DNA of 64,000 bases from Euborellia annulipes. Lineage: Eukaryota; Arthropoda; Insecta; Dermaptera; Anisolabididae. Positions 54,987 to 63,140 of the stretch are shown piece by piece. Location of the stretch: positions 215,642 through 279,641 of the forward strand of contig JAKCPI010002740.1 in assembly GCA_023213315.1 (NCBI GenBank), written 5' to 3'. Every line of letters begins with the position of its first letter. The first letter of the stretch is position 1. A program made the translations under genes and the position numbers. The notes beneath the pieces are model-generated. The model was not told the origin of the DNA. It saw nothing but the letters and a program-made list of their open reading frames with translations, and did not search any database.

Positions 54987-55585
54987 TAGGGGTGTTCGAT
55001 TATTGAAAAAAAAAAAAAAAATAATCGAAATAATACAATAGTAGAACCGATTAATCGGAAATAATCAATTATTTTTTCATAACTGATTATAGAGAAATAA
55101 TCGTTTCAAAATAAGAATTTTTTTTTAAATACACTTTTTTCACAGTCACATTCACACACACATACATACAAGTCATTTCGGCATCTGAGGCCATATAAGA
55201 CAAACGATAACCGATATATATGAATAAATATGTATTGGGGTTAGGCATTTTTATTCAAGAAAATGGAAAAAAGTTGGAATATATATTCACCTCAATCGAT
55301 TATTTGGATACAATCAATGTTAAAAAAAAACATCTATTATTTCTCTATAATCAGTTATGAAAAAATAATAGATTATTTCCTATTAATCGGTTCTCCGATT
55401 ATTCCGATTATTTTCGATTAATCGGTTCTCCGATTATTTTCGATTATTTTCGATTAATTGGTTCTCCGATTATTTTCGATTAATCGGTTTCCCGATTAAT
55501 CGATTATTTTTTTTATAATAATCGATTATTTTTTAAGAAAATAATCGGTATAAAAACGATTAATTGATTATTTTTCCCAGCCCTA
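54987..55585. mobile_element. hAT-type element with 8-bp duplication GTTGTGAT
   Basis: TAGGGGTGTTCGATTATTG and CAGCCCTA ends; GTTGTGAT stands at 54979-54986 and 55586-55593. The intron after Y3 (near 61434) reads GTTGTAATCTAATAT uninterrupted, giving the empty site. The interior is an array of AATCGATTA, GGTTCTCCGATTATTTTCG-type words (mainly 55370-55510) and contains a headless S1 SINE. Confidence 0.8.
55138..55275 (-). repeat. Headless SINE S1 (copy 3)
   Basis: Shares GGCATCTGAGGCCATATAAG-like and ATAACCGATATATATG phrases and GGCATTTTTATTCAAG with 1735-1985. The tRNA-like head is missing. Confidence 0.55.
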
Positions 55586-55649
55586 GTTGTGATCTAATAT
55601 AATGAAATAAATTAACGAGATATTTGCTAATTTTGCTAATTGCAAAATA

Positions 55650-56080
55650 AAATGCGTCAGAGATATTCTTTTTTTTGTAATGGGTGCATAAGGTTCGAAG
55701 ACCTATAATGATCACATGCAGCCAGGAAGAATATAGTTTAAAAAAAAAAGAAACATAAAATCGGAACTCAACTGCGGGAACTGAGAAGATGCCTGTTGAG
55801 ATTAGACTTGAAAGTCTGAATATTATAGGTTTTTGGGAAGATAGATGCAGGGAGCTTGTTCCATTCATGGGGACAAAGGAAGATTAGAATTGACTAGTTC
55901 CATTAGTCGTGAGTTGAACAGCATAAGGATGCTGGGACGATGCCTCCTTTTGTTCCGTGTATATGTTGTATTGCGTGGGATAATTGATTTCAATTCGGCA
56001 GAGCATTTACCATGATAATACCTATAGAAGAAAGAGATTGCAGACACGCTTCTTCTATGATCTAGTGACTAGGAATTCTG
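55650..56080 (-). mobile_element. Non-LTR retrotransposon 3' fragment (copy 2)
   Basis: The minus strand encodes the ORF2 C-terminus in pieces: KCSAELKSIIPRNTTYTRN, then, after a frameshift, HEWNKLPASIFPKTYNIQTF and KSNLNRHLLSSRS with a stop. WNxLP and FKSxLNRHL are typical of the end of CR1/Jockey-like ORF2 proteins. The 3' tail (GGCTGCATGTGATCATTATAG) and A-rich end follow. It is inserted in the intron after Y2. Confidence 0.7.
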
Positions 56081-56364
56081 CTTACAAATACTGTACACGG
56101 GGCAATATAAATAATTATTACCGAGTAGTTAAAAAAAACTTTCTAATAATTGGTGTTTTTCTAACTATACAAGACAGATAAAATATTTTGCGAAATTAGT
56201 TTGTCTTTGATTGAGCATATTTGCACCCCATGGACTTGAACTAGAACTGCTCTATTTTTGTTTTATTTTTTTAGTGACTGTAGTCATTGGCGTAGCCAGA
56301 AATTTTTGATGGGGGGATCAAGAAATTTTTTTCAAAAATTTAAGATTATTTTAGGGTATTTATA

Positions 56365-58013
56365 AGGTAAAGGCACCAGTAATGGACCTTTTGGCAGAGA
56401 TTTTGATAAAATAAGGATTAGGTATTTTTTGCAGTGTTGATTTTATATGTATATTTAAGTTACGTTATCTGGCTTCTTGTTCTTGCAGTTTGCGCTTGCT
56501 CGCCTAATCACTTTATTATTTTATCGCATTTTATGTCCAGCGTTTTGCAAGACATACTATACATTGCTCTTTCCTAGTTATTTTGGTTAAGGATCGCTGG
56601 CTGTCTATATTAAAATATTAAGCACCCACAAAATATTTAAAGGAAAGATTATATATATATTTATTCTTAGAATAATAAACTAGGATAATAGTCGATATTT
56701 TACTCTATAACCTTATCTTGAACAGTAGGGAGGGGGTGGTCCATTACTGGTATGTTAATCTTACAGATTATCTAGAAATGGACCGGGGCGGTCCATTTCT
56801 GAATTAATTAGAATTTTTTATTTTTATTTTATAATGTTAATTACGATGTTCTGGCAGCCAGTAAATTATGTAGACCTAATAGTTATAGTGCTAACTAGCC
56901 GTATTTCAGTAGTAGACCCCATGGTCCACCATTAGTTTATGATATGGTCCACTAATAAAATGCAAAAATGAAATGGCCAAAATTAAAAAAATAAAGTAAA
57001 AATAAAAGGCAAGCTGATCAATATCACATGTCCAAAAATCTACGGGTTAAATATCTGAAAGATGGCTTAAAATTTGTAGAGGACAACATAGGCACAGATA
57101 AAATAAACTCATTTGTGCTAACATGCAGTCCATGGTCCGCAGATCCTCATGACTTATCTTTATACTTATTTTGGAAGAAAACTAAAATAGAGCTGGATTC
57201 ATCCACCAAGTCAGCACTGAAGAGAGAAACTGATGTACTCTTGGAAGAGCCGATATTCGAGGAAAGGTCTTCATTTAATGAGTTCACTGTTTCTGAGTCA
57301 CTGATGCAAACTATTGAAGCATCAGAAAGAATACTTTCGGTAGTTTCAGGAATGCTTCCCCAGGAATATTTAAAAAAGAATTTGAAGAAAAAGCAAGATC
57401 TTGAACAGTTGAAAATAGAAAAAGCTACTGAAAGGAAACTAAAGAATGAAGAAAATTCAAGCGAAAAAGAGCTCTTGAAAAAAGTACATTTAAACAGATA
57501 ATATATTTTATATACCTCTATATTTTTGTCTAGAACATCTTCTATACTTATTTATGAGAGAGAGTGAGTTTGTTTGTATGTAGGGGCTAAGCTCAGAATT
57601 TACTATTTTTTTCCAAAGCTTTGGGGGGGGGAGCACATGCCCCCCCCCCTTCTGTCAAATGACGTCCCTGACTTTATTATCCCGTTTTATTCTATTTATC
57701 CTCATAGTCATTTAATCTAACAAGTTAAATGGCTAAATTAAAATTAATTAATGAGGGTCCACTACTGGCGCTGAACATGGTCTATTATTAGGTTTTAGAC
57801 GGTCCACTACTAGCTCCAACGAATTAAGATGGTTTTATATTTATTTATTTAAAATGGAAAACTTTATAAAAGTGTATCTTATATATTCTTAATAAAGGAA
57901 TATCAGTGAATAATTTAAGCCCTCCACCAGCAGTTTCTTTATTAAAATAAAAATTCTGTGCTGAAAATTAATAAAAAATTTTCTTAAATGGTCCACTACT
58001 GGTGCCTTTACCT
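56365..58013 (+). mobile_element. TA-target DNA transposon with an ORF
   Basis: The terminal inverted repeats are AGGTAAAGGCACCAGTAATG and the mirror of AGGTAAAGGCACCAGTAGTG, continuing to GGACC (25 of about 26 bp). TA lies at 56363-56364 and 58014-58015. The empty site near 60955 (GGGTATTTATAAATCATTTTG) shows exactly one TA. Subterminal GGTCCAYTACTGG-like words occur about ten times (for example near 56741, 56935, 57755, 57823), possible protein-binding sites. A hAT-like CAAATGACGTCCCTG end sits inside at 57655. The ends resemble those of 11465-11847. Confidence 0.85.
57028..57501 (+). CDS. Unknown 157-residue protein inside DNA transposon
   Basis: The only convincing intact non-LINE reading frame in the window. 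ATG at 57028, stop at 57499-57501, no introns, more balanced codon use than its surroundings. Residues 1-60 are mixed and contain CSPWSADPHDLSLYLFW. Residues 75-115 are acidic with a Ser-rich part. Residues 115-157 are strongly charged (LKKNLKKKQDLEQLKIEKAT) and probably coiled-coil or disordered. No DDE/DDD transposase signature, zinc finger or signal peptide is visible. It may be a DNA-binding accessory protein, a captured host fragment or the last exon of a longer protein. Function not assigned. Confidence 0.6.
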   Translation: MSKNLRVKYLKDGLKFVEDNIGTDKINSFVLTCSPWSADPHDLSLYLFWKKTKIELDSSTKSALKRETDVLLEEPIFEERSSFNEFTVSESLMQTIEASERILSVVSGMLPQEYLKKNLKKKQDLEQLKIEKATERKLKNEENSSEKELLKKVHLNR

Positions 58014-58169
58014 TAAATCATTTTGTTTTTTTAGCTAGAGTAAATTATTATATTTTACTTTCTCTTACCCTATGTGAAATATAATTTGTATTAAATATTT
58101 AGTCATGGCTTGGGTCTCATGGGGGGGGGGGGGGTTTGAACCCCCTGGCTACGCCTATGACTGTAGTTT

Positions 58170-59000
58170 CGGAAAATTAAAATAAAATAATTATCTCGAT
58201 GTCGACAACAAAAAATAGTCTTTTATTTATTTAATTTCTTTTTACTGAATCTTGATCTACTTTTATTAATTTTTATAACGCTTTGAAAATTACTGCCGGT
58301 CCTCCTACAGGTTATACTATCGATATCAAGAACTTTTAAACTGCCTAAAAACGGATATTTCTCCACCGGGAGAGATAAATAAAATGCATAAATAAATAAC
58401 TATAAAATATATATTTTTTTTTATTTAATATCCGACATATCTTTTGAAAAGTAAGGATTTTTTATTAAAAAATTTTCTAATAAAACCTATTTTTATGGAT
58501 TTTTACATATAGATAGAGAAATAAACAAGACTCGGTTTGTATTATATATGCATAGTATTATTTAACTCGTATTAGGCATAAAAAATATTTACCATAAATG
58601 TTGGTGTCATTTCTCTATAACATATTTCTAAGATAGATTTTTAAAAGAGGAATTTTTTTACGAGTGGATAAAGTTTTTACGTGCATTTACACAATAAAAG
58701 GCGAAAGTGCATAGGGCGAAATTGTTAACAAAAGAAGAAAAAAAAAGAGCGTGGATTGTGGGGGTGGGGGAAGGGGGGGGAGGTGCTAAAAGTGTGCAGG
58801 CACAAGGCTGCATTTCGAGTGATGTGTCTTCTAACGAAATAAAATATAAACGGCACATCAGCCCTTTCATATTCAAAAAATTATTTTCTTATAGACGAGT
58901 GTTTCTTAAACCCCGGGATTTAGAGATCTCTTTTTGTTGGCCATCCGTATGCTATTTGGTTTATTTTATTTTTATTTATTTATAAAATAACAACTTTACC
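58170..59000. other. No gene recognised
   Basis: AT-rich DNA. A G-rich patch at 58760-58785 makes overlapping frames on both strands (58658-58985) that look like composition artefacts. Confidence 0.4.
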
Positions 59001-59004
59001 TGGT

Positions 59005-59940
59005 CGAAATATAATTGAAAAATCTGTTGTGACTGGTCGCACAGCACACTTACCCTTCGGTAAGAGAAAGTTGCTTGTCACACCAGATTTTTTGTGTCCA
59101 GTTATTATATCTCATAGCACCTTAGTTTCAAACTTGACCACTTCCAATTCATTAGTAAAAATTAAAAAAGTCAATTGATTCAAAATTTCCATAGGCTCTG
59201 TGTATTTTAAATATTCATAAGAAATGGAAAATTTTTTTTTTTAATGTGTAAAAAGTCCCAATAAATCGAAATTAACATGCAAATCCCTATAAGGATCTAA
59301 CATTAGCTCTATGGAATGAAGAGCAGGAAAATGAATTTGAAATATATCAGTAAATTGTACTTCCAATTTTCAAGAAAAATTTTACTGGTATACAAGAACA
59401 TCTAAAAAATAGTTGATTTATATGAATTTTATTCTAAAAAGAAAAAGATTTATATTCTGATACCATGGCAACCATTTCTCCTACAGTTTTCCTATCAAGT
59501 ACAAGTGTAAAGTGTACTTCAAAAGATTTCAAGGGCAAAATGAGAATATACAGTTTCAAGAACATGTAAAAAATAATTGTTTGAGAAAAATAAAAGGCCG
59601 AGCAGCTAGATTTATTTCTTTAATAGAGAACTCACAGCGACGTTTCGGTCGACTATGCGACCATCTTCATGGCTAGAGTTCAGTCATTAGAAGAGGTTTT
59701 TCTAATGACTGAACTCTAGCCATGAAGATGGTCGCATAGTCGACCGAAACGTCGCTGTGAGTTCTCTATTAAAGAAATAAATCTAGCTGCTCGGCCTTTT
59801 ATTTTTCTACTACGTATTGATTCAGCTATTCACCTCGCTAACATACAATAATTGTTTTTTGAATTTTAATCAAAATAGTTGGAGCGAATTTTGATAAAAT
59901 CGAAAAAAACTGAAAAAGTACATCAGTAAACTACTAGTAC
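59005..59940 (-). repeat. A-family copy with a palindromic insertion
   Basis: The full hairpin at 59010-59092, then TAGGCTCTGTGTATTTT, GGATCTAACATTAGCTC and GATTTCAAGGGCAAAATG. It is interrupted at 59583-59846 and resumes at AATAATTGTTTTTTGAATT to the AAAAACTGAAAAAGTAC block. Confidence 0.75.
59583..59846. mobile_element. Young palindromic element with hammerhead-like hairpins (copy 9)
   Basis: The arms 59584-59692 and 59700-59808 are identical inverted copies over 109 bp with a 7-bp spacer, followed by a 38-bp tail (CTACTACGTATTGATTC to CGCTAACATAC). AATAATTGTTT stands at 59572-59582 and 59847-59857, an 11-bp target duplication. Each arm carries ATGAAGATGGTCGCATAG, then TCGACCGAAACGTCG: stem GGTCG/CGACC between TGAAGA and GAAAC. 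Next come TCTATTAAAGAAATAAATC and AGCTGCTCGGCC. Inverted terminal repeats and variable target duplications fit Penelope-like retroelements, known to carry hammerhead motifs; this assignment is inferred. Confidence 0.75.
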
Positions 59941-60360
59941 TAGAAAGGTACTATCATGGTCAATGCTCTGCCGAATTGAAATCATTTATTCCACCCAATG
60001 CAACATATACACGGAACACAAGAGAGGCATCTTCCCAGCATCCCTATGCTGTTCAGATCACGACTAACAGAACAAATCAATTCCAATCTTCCTTTGTCCC
60101 CACGACCTCCCGCGATTGAAACAAGCTCCCTGCCCCAAAACCTACAATCTTCAGACTTTCAAGTCTAATCTCAACAGGCATCTTCTCAGTTCCCGCAGTT
60201 GAGTTCCCCTTTTATGCTTCACCTTTATTTATATATTTTTATTTTCTCTTACCCTATATATGAAATATATAGAGAGAGAAAGTATTTTTTTAACTATATT
60301 CTTCCTGGCTGCATGTGACCACTAGTCATTATAGGTTTTCGGATGATTTTGTTTAAAAGT
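59940..60360 (+). mobile_element. Non-LTR retrotransposon 3' fragment (copy 3)
   Basis: Encodes CSAELKSFIPPNATYTRNTR, then EASSQHPYAVQITTNRTNQF and QSSFVPTTSRD followed by a stop, then NKLP and the YNLQTFKSNLNRHLLSSRS-like end in other frames. The tail is interrupted at 60232-60283 by a short A-family end, and the shared GGCTGCATGTGACCACTAG resumes after it. Confidence 0.7.
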
Positions 60361-60364
60361 GCAT

Positions 60365-60480
60365 TTTCACGACTAGGGGATGCATAACTTAAATATAAAA
60401 TTTCAACCTCGTAGCTCAATTCCTTCATGCTTAAAATTCTTTCTCTATATATTTCATATATAGGGCAAGAGATAGTAAAA
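60365..60480 (-). repeat. A-family fragment
   Basis: CATAACTTAAATATAAAATT, CTCGTAGCTCAATTCC, then directly the terminal TTCTTTCTCTATATATTTC and GAGATAGTAAAAA; the core between them is deleted. Confidence 0.65.
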
Positions 60481-60539
60481 ATTAGATTATTATTTAATTA
60501 ATTTTTTAGATTAATAATATTCAATAATATCGTTTTATT

Positions 60540-60775
60540 TTAGGTAGATTGCAAGCAGCAAAGTGTGCAATTTCATCTTCTTCGACGTTTCGGTTCGCTC
60601 ACTGTTCCCTTCACGACTGATAAGTTAATAATTCATTAAAATAATTTAATAATAATTAAAACTAAACACTAGGTTTAGTTTAAAAAACGGAGTTTTATTT
60701 GGTTTATGTACATTTCGGTGTTACAACATCATCATCAGAACCTTTAACGTTAGTTAGTTAACCAAATAAAACTAC
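60540..60775 (-). mobile_element. Two hairpin-motif fragments (copies 10 and 11)
   Basis: At 60582-60615 (minus) the motif ends GCGAACCGAAACGTCG but its stem is weak. At 60711-60742 (minus) it reads CTGATGATGATGTTGTAAC, then ACCGAAATG, with a TGTT/AACA stem; here the left side is the exact hammerhead box CTGATGA. The arms GTTTTATTTGGTT and AACCAAATAAAAC flank the latter. Confidence 0.45.
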
Positions 60776-60777
60776 GT

Positions 60778-60866
60778 GCATTAAGCAAATAAACTGGACC
60801 AGTAAGTAATTAACTAATGGAAAAAATTTAATAATACTATATATTATAAATTATTTGATGATTGCA
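60778..60866 (+). other. End of module X, copy 3
   Basis: CTGGACCA|GTAAGTAATTAAC and ATGGAAAAAATTTAATAAT repeat the donor and intron start found at 54486. The upstream foldable part is gone, replaced by repeats. Confidence 0.4.
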
Positions 60867-61109
60867 TAGGAGTAGCTAGAAATTTTTGATGGTGCGGTTC
60901 AAGAAAATTTTTTCACATATTTGAAAAATTTTACATTATTTTAGGGTATTTATAAATCATTTTGGTTTTTTTTCTTAGCTAGAGTAAATTATTATATTTT
61001 ACTTTCTCTTACCCTATATGAAATATAATTTGTATTATAGAGCTTAAATATCTAGTCAATATTATGGGGGTGTTTGACCCCCAAAAACCCCCCTTGGCTC
61101 CGCCTATGA
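60866..61109. mobile_element. hAT-type MITE, empty-site relative of 56285
   Basis: The ends CATAGGAGTAGCTAG and TTGGCTCCGCCTATG are inverted. GATGATTG and AATGATTG flank it (one mismatch in 8). The interior matches both halves of the element at 56285-58159 without the 1.65-kb insertion. Confidence 0.8.
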
Positions 61110-61258
61110 ATGATTGATAATATTTTATAAATGAATCCTGAAAAAAAGCCATTCTTACTAATATTATAATTTCCTTATATAAATGAATTACTCTTTAAAA
61201 TCCCATTTTGTATACATAGATTAATAAATAAGTGACCATCTCGTCTCTTGTTTTTCAG

Positions 61259-61400
61259 GCTGAGACTTGTCCGAGACCTGGGGCTCCATTTGGGTTGGAA
61301 CCTGCACAAGGCGAGACTTCCATTCAGTCGGGCCAGAGAGGCATCGAGTTAACATCTCAACTGCGCTACGCTTCTCCAGATTTTCAACAAATCTCATTTG
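61259..61400 (+). CDS. Exon cassette Y, copy 3 (possible coding exon)
   Basis: The acceptor CTCTTGTTTTTCAG and donor TCATTTG|GTGAGT bound 142 bp, open in frame 1 with one base left over: AETCPRPGAPFGLEPAQGET, then SIQSGQRGIELTSQLRYASP, then DFQQISF. Joined to the exon at 61829 the leftover G makes GAT and the frame continues without a stop. No start codon lies in the exon, so an upstream exon must supply it. Expected intron length is 428 bp. Confidence 0.4.
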
Positions 61401-61828
61401 GTGAGTACATTTTTAATTTTAACTTGTGTTTGTTTGTTGTAATCTAATATAATTAAATAAAATAACGAGATATTTGCTAATTTTTCTATTTGCAAAAGCC
61501 GTGCAATATAAGAGCAAAGTAATGTTTCGGTAGAAACTATGAAATAAATTGAATTATTTTTGAAGAGACTCTTTGATACTATTTAGATAACAGATTTGAA
61601 TCCAAACGAGATCCATCAGCTGAGCATAAGGCAATTTTGCAAACAGGCATTTTGTAAAAAAAAGTATCAAATTAAAGAAAAATATTTAACGTTAAATCGG
61701 AAAATTTGTTCTTTTTATACTATATATAAGAATATACATTTAATTTTTTAAACGTCTAAAATTATAGTTAATAATAAATCGTTTTGAATTAACAAAATCA
61801 ATCTCTAATTTTTACTTTTCTTTTTCAG

Positions 61829-62058
61829 ATCTCTTTCATTTTTACGTGAGCAACTTGGATTATTTTCATCTCCCAAGAGATTCAATTATTTCCACTGAGC
61901 ATCTCATATCTGATGACCACGAAATAATTAAGCTGGCAGGCATTTATTTCTTCGACTCGTTCTATGCCACAATTTCCTCATCAGGCTTTGCATCGCGAGT
62001 CCTTCATCCTTAATATTCAACGTTTCATCTACAATAACGGATCAATGGAGCAAAAAAG
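61829..62058 (+). CDS. Possible terminal coding exon
   Basis: Bounded by ACTTTTCTTTTTCAG and CAAAAAAG|GTGAGT. In the phase set by Y2 or Y3 it is open for 60 codons: DLFHFYVSNLDYFHLPRDSI, then ISTEHLISDDHEIIKLAGIY, then FFDSFYATISSSGFASRVLH-P, ending TAA at 62011-62013, after which exon sequence runs on 45 bp to the donor. A stop about 45 bp before the last junction is just under the usual ~50-nt limit for nonsense-mediated decay. The other two frames are closed, which supports coding. Protein family unknown. Confidence 0.4.
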
Positions 62059-62059
62059 G

Positions 62060-63090
62060 TGAGTCAATTATTCATAGAAACCTATAATCATGAACAGAAT
62101 AAATATTATTATTTCTTTTTGATCCATCTTAAAATTATTTTAAAATATTCTATGTAAACAAAGATACGAAAGTATCAAACAATATTTTCAATTAAAAAAT
62201 ATAATTTTATTCTTTTCATGATTTCTTAAATTATTTGTAAACAAAACTCGCCGTTTAAATGTAAATTTCATGAAATTATTACTTATATTTCATTAACTTA
62301 ACAAATTGGATTATAATTTATTTATCTATTATACATACATACATGTCTATTTGTTTAATAATTTTACATTTAAAAAGTTTGCATTTTGCATAATTAATCG
62401 AAAATACTAAACAACTATTTTGAGTCCTGGGAACAGTGACGTCATTTCAAATTTTGCTTGGGAGGGCAAACTTTTTTTTTCTTAATATTTTTCCTTACAA
62501 ATTGGTACTCAAATTTAGCTAAAAGATATTTAATTTTTAAAGTGAAACTTTATTTTGATCGACACAAATTTTTTTCGTTTCTCTATCAGCGTATGTCGCG
62601 TTACAAGCCGTGACGTCAAAGGCCGTGACGCTACAAGTTTTAACGTCACAAGCCATGACGACAAAAATAAATCAAATCAAATCATTTTTATTTCACCATT
62701 AACATTATACATTGTCTCGCACTTGGCGAATGTCTTGGCACAATACTATTATTAGAGGCTCCCGAGATCAAGCTCTTTTCCTCTCCTCTTCTTATTTTAT
62801 TAGGCTTTTTTGAACATTTTTACAATTGTTTTTCTATAGGGAAAAATTCAAAAAAACCCTATGTTTGATTTTTTTATATAAAGAAGAGAGAAGGAAAAAA
62901 AAAAATGAACACAGAGAAACAATTTATCAAATGATATTATAGACTCAACATCAATCAACATATTTAAAAATAAACTAAGATTTAATTATCATCACAACAA
63001 TCTAACTTAATAAAATCACATTTTTTATAATAAGTGTTTACAACTTGTAAATTTTAGGCTTAATAGAACTGTAAAAGTTCTCAGCCTTTT
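62060..63090. other. Intron-like or intergenic AT-rich DNA
   Basis: A hAT-like end CAGTGACGTCATTTC lies at 62441. A short tandem array of ACAAGCCGTGACGTC-like units lies at 62590-62660. The ORF at 62555 reads through that array. A poly-T rich remainder was not assigned. Confidence 0.5.
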
Positions 63091-63094
63091 TTTA

Positions 63095-63140
63095 TTTAAT
63101 AATAATAATAATAATAATAAAAATAATAATAATAAAAGTA
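63095..63140. repeat. (TAA)n microsatellite
   Basis: About 13 imperfect TAA/AAT units. It directly abuts the 3' end of the minus-strand retrotransposon, so on that strand it is a (TTA)n-type tail, as found in several I/Jockey-clade elements. Confidence 0.6.

Larger units (their letters stand above)
56285..58159. mobile_element. hAT-type MITE (8-bp duplication ACTGTAGT) holding a second element
   Basis: The ends CATTGGCGTAGCCAG and CTGGCTACGCCTATG are inverted, and ACTGTAGT stands at 56277-56284 and 58160-58167. Without the nested element (56365-58013) it is about 225 bp, the size of the relative at 60866-61109. The right half contains an A-family-like TTTTACTTTCTCTTACCC and a 14-G run before TTTGAACCCCCTGG. 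Confidence 0.85.

Noticed and set aside
55560..55868. 102-codon minus ORF as a host gene
   Set aside because: It is an out-of-frame reading of the LINE 3' fragment; the correct frame gives the WNKLPASIF motif.
57028..57501. Calling the ORF a mariner-type transposase because of the TA duplication
   Set aside because: At 157 residues it lacks any visible DDE/DDD catalytic spacing or helix-turn-helix; TA targets alone do not define the protein.
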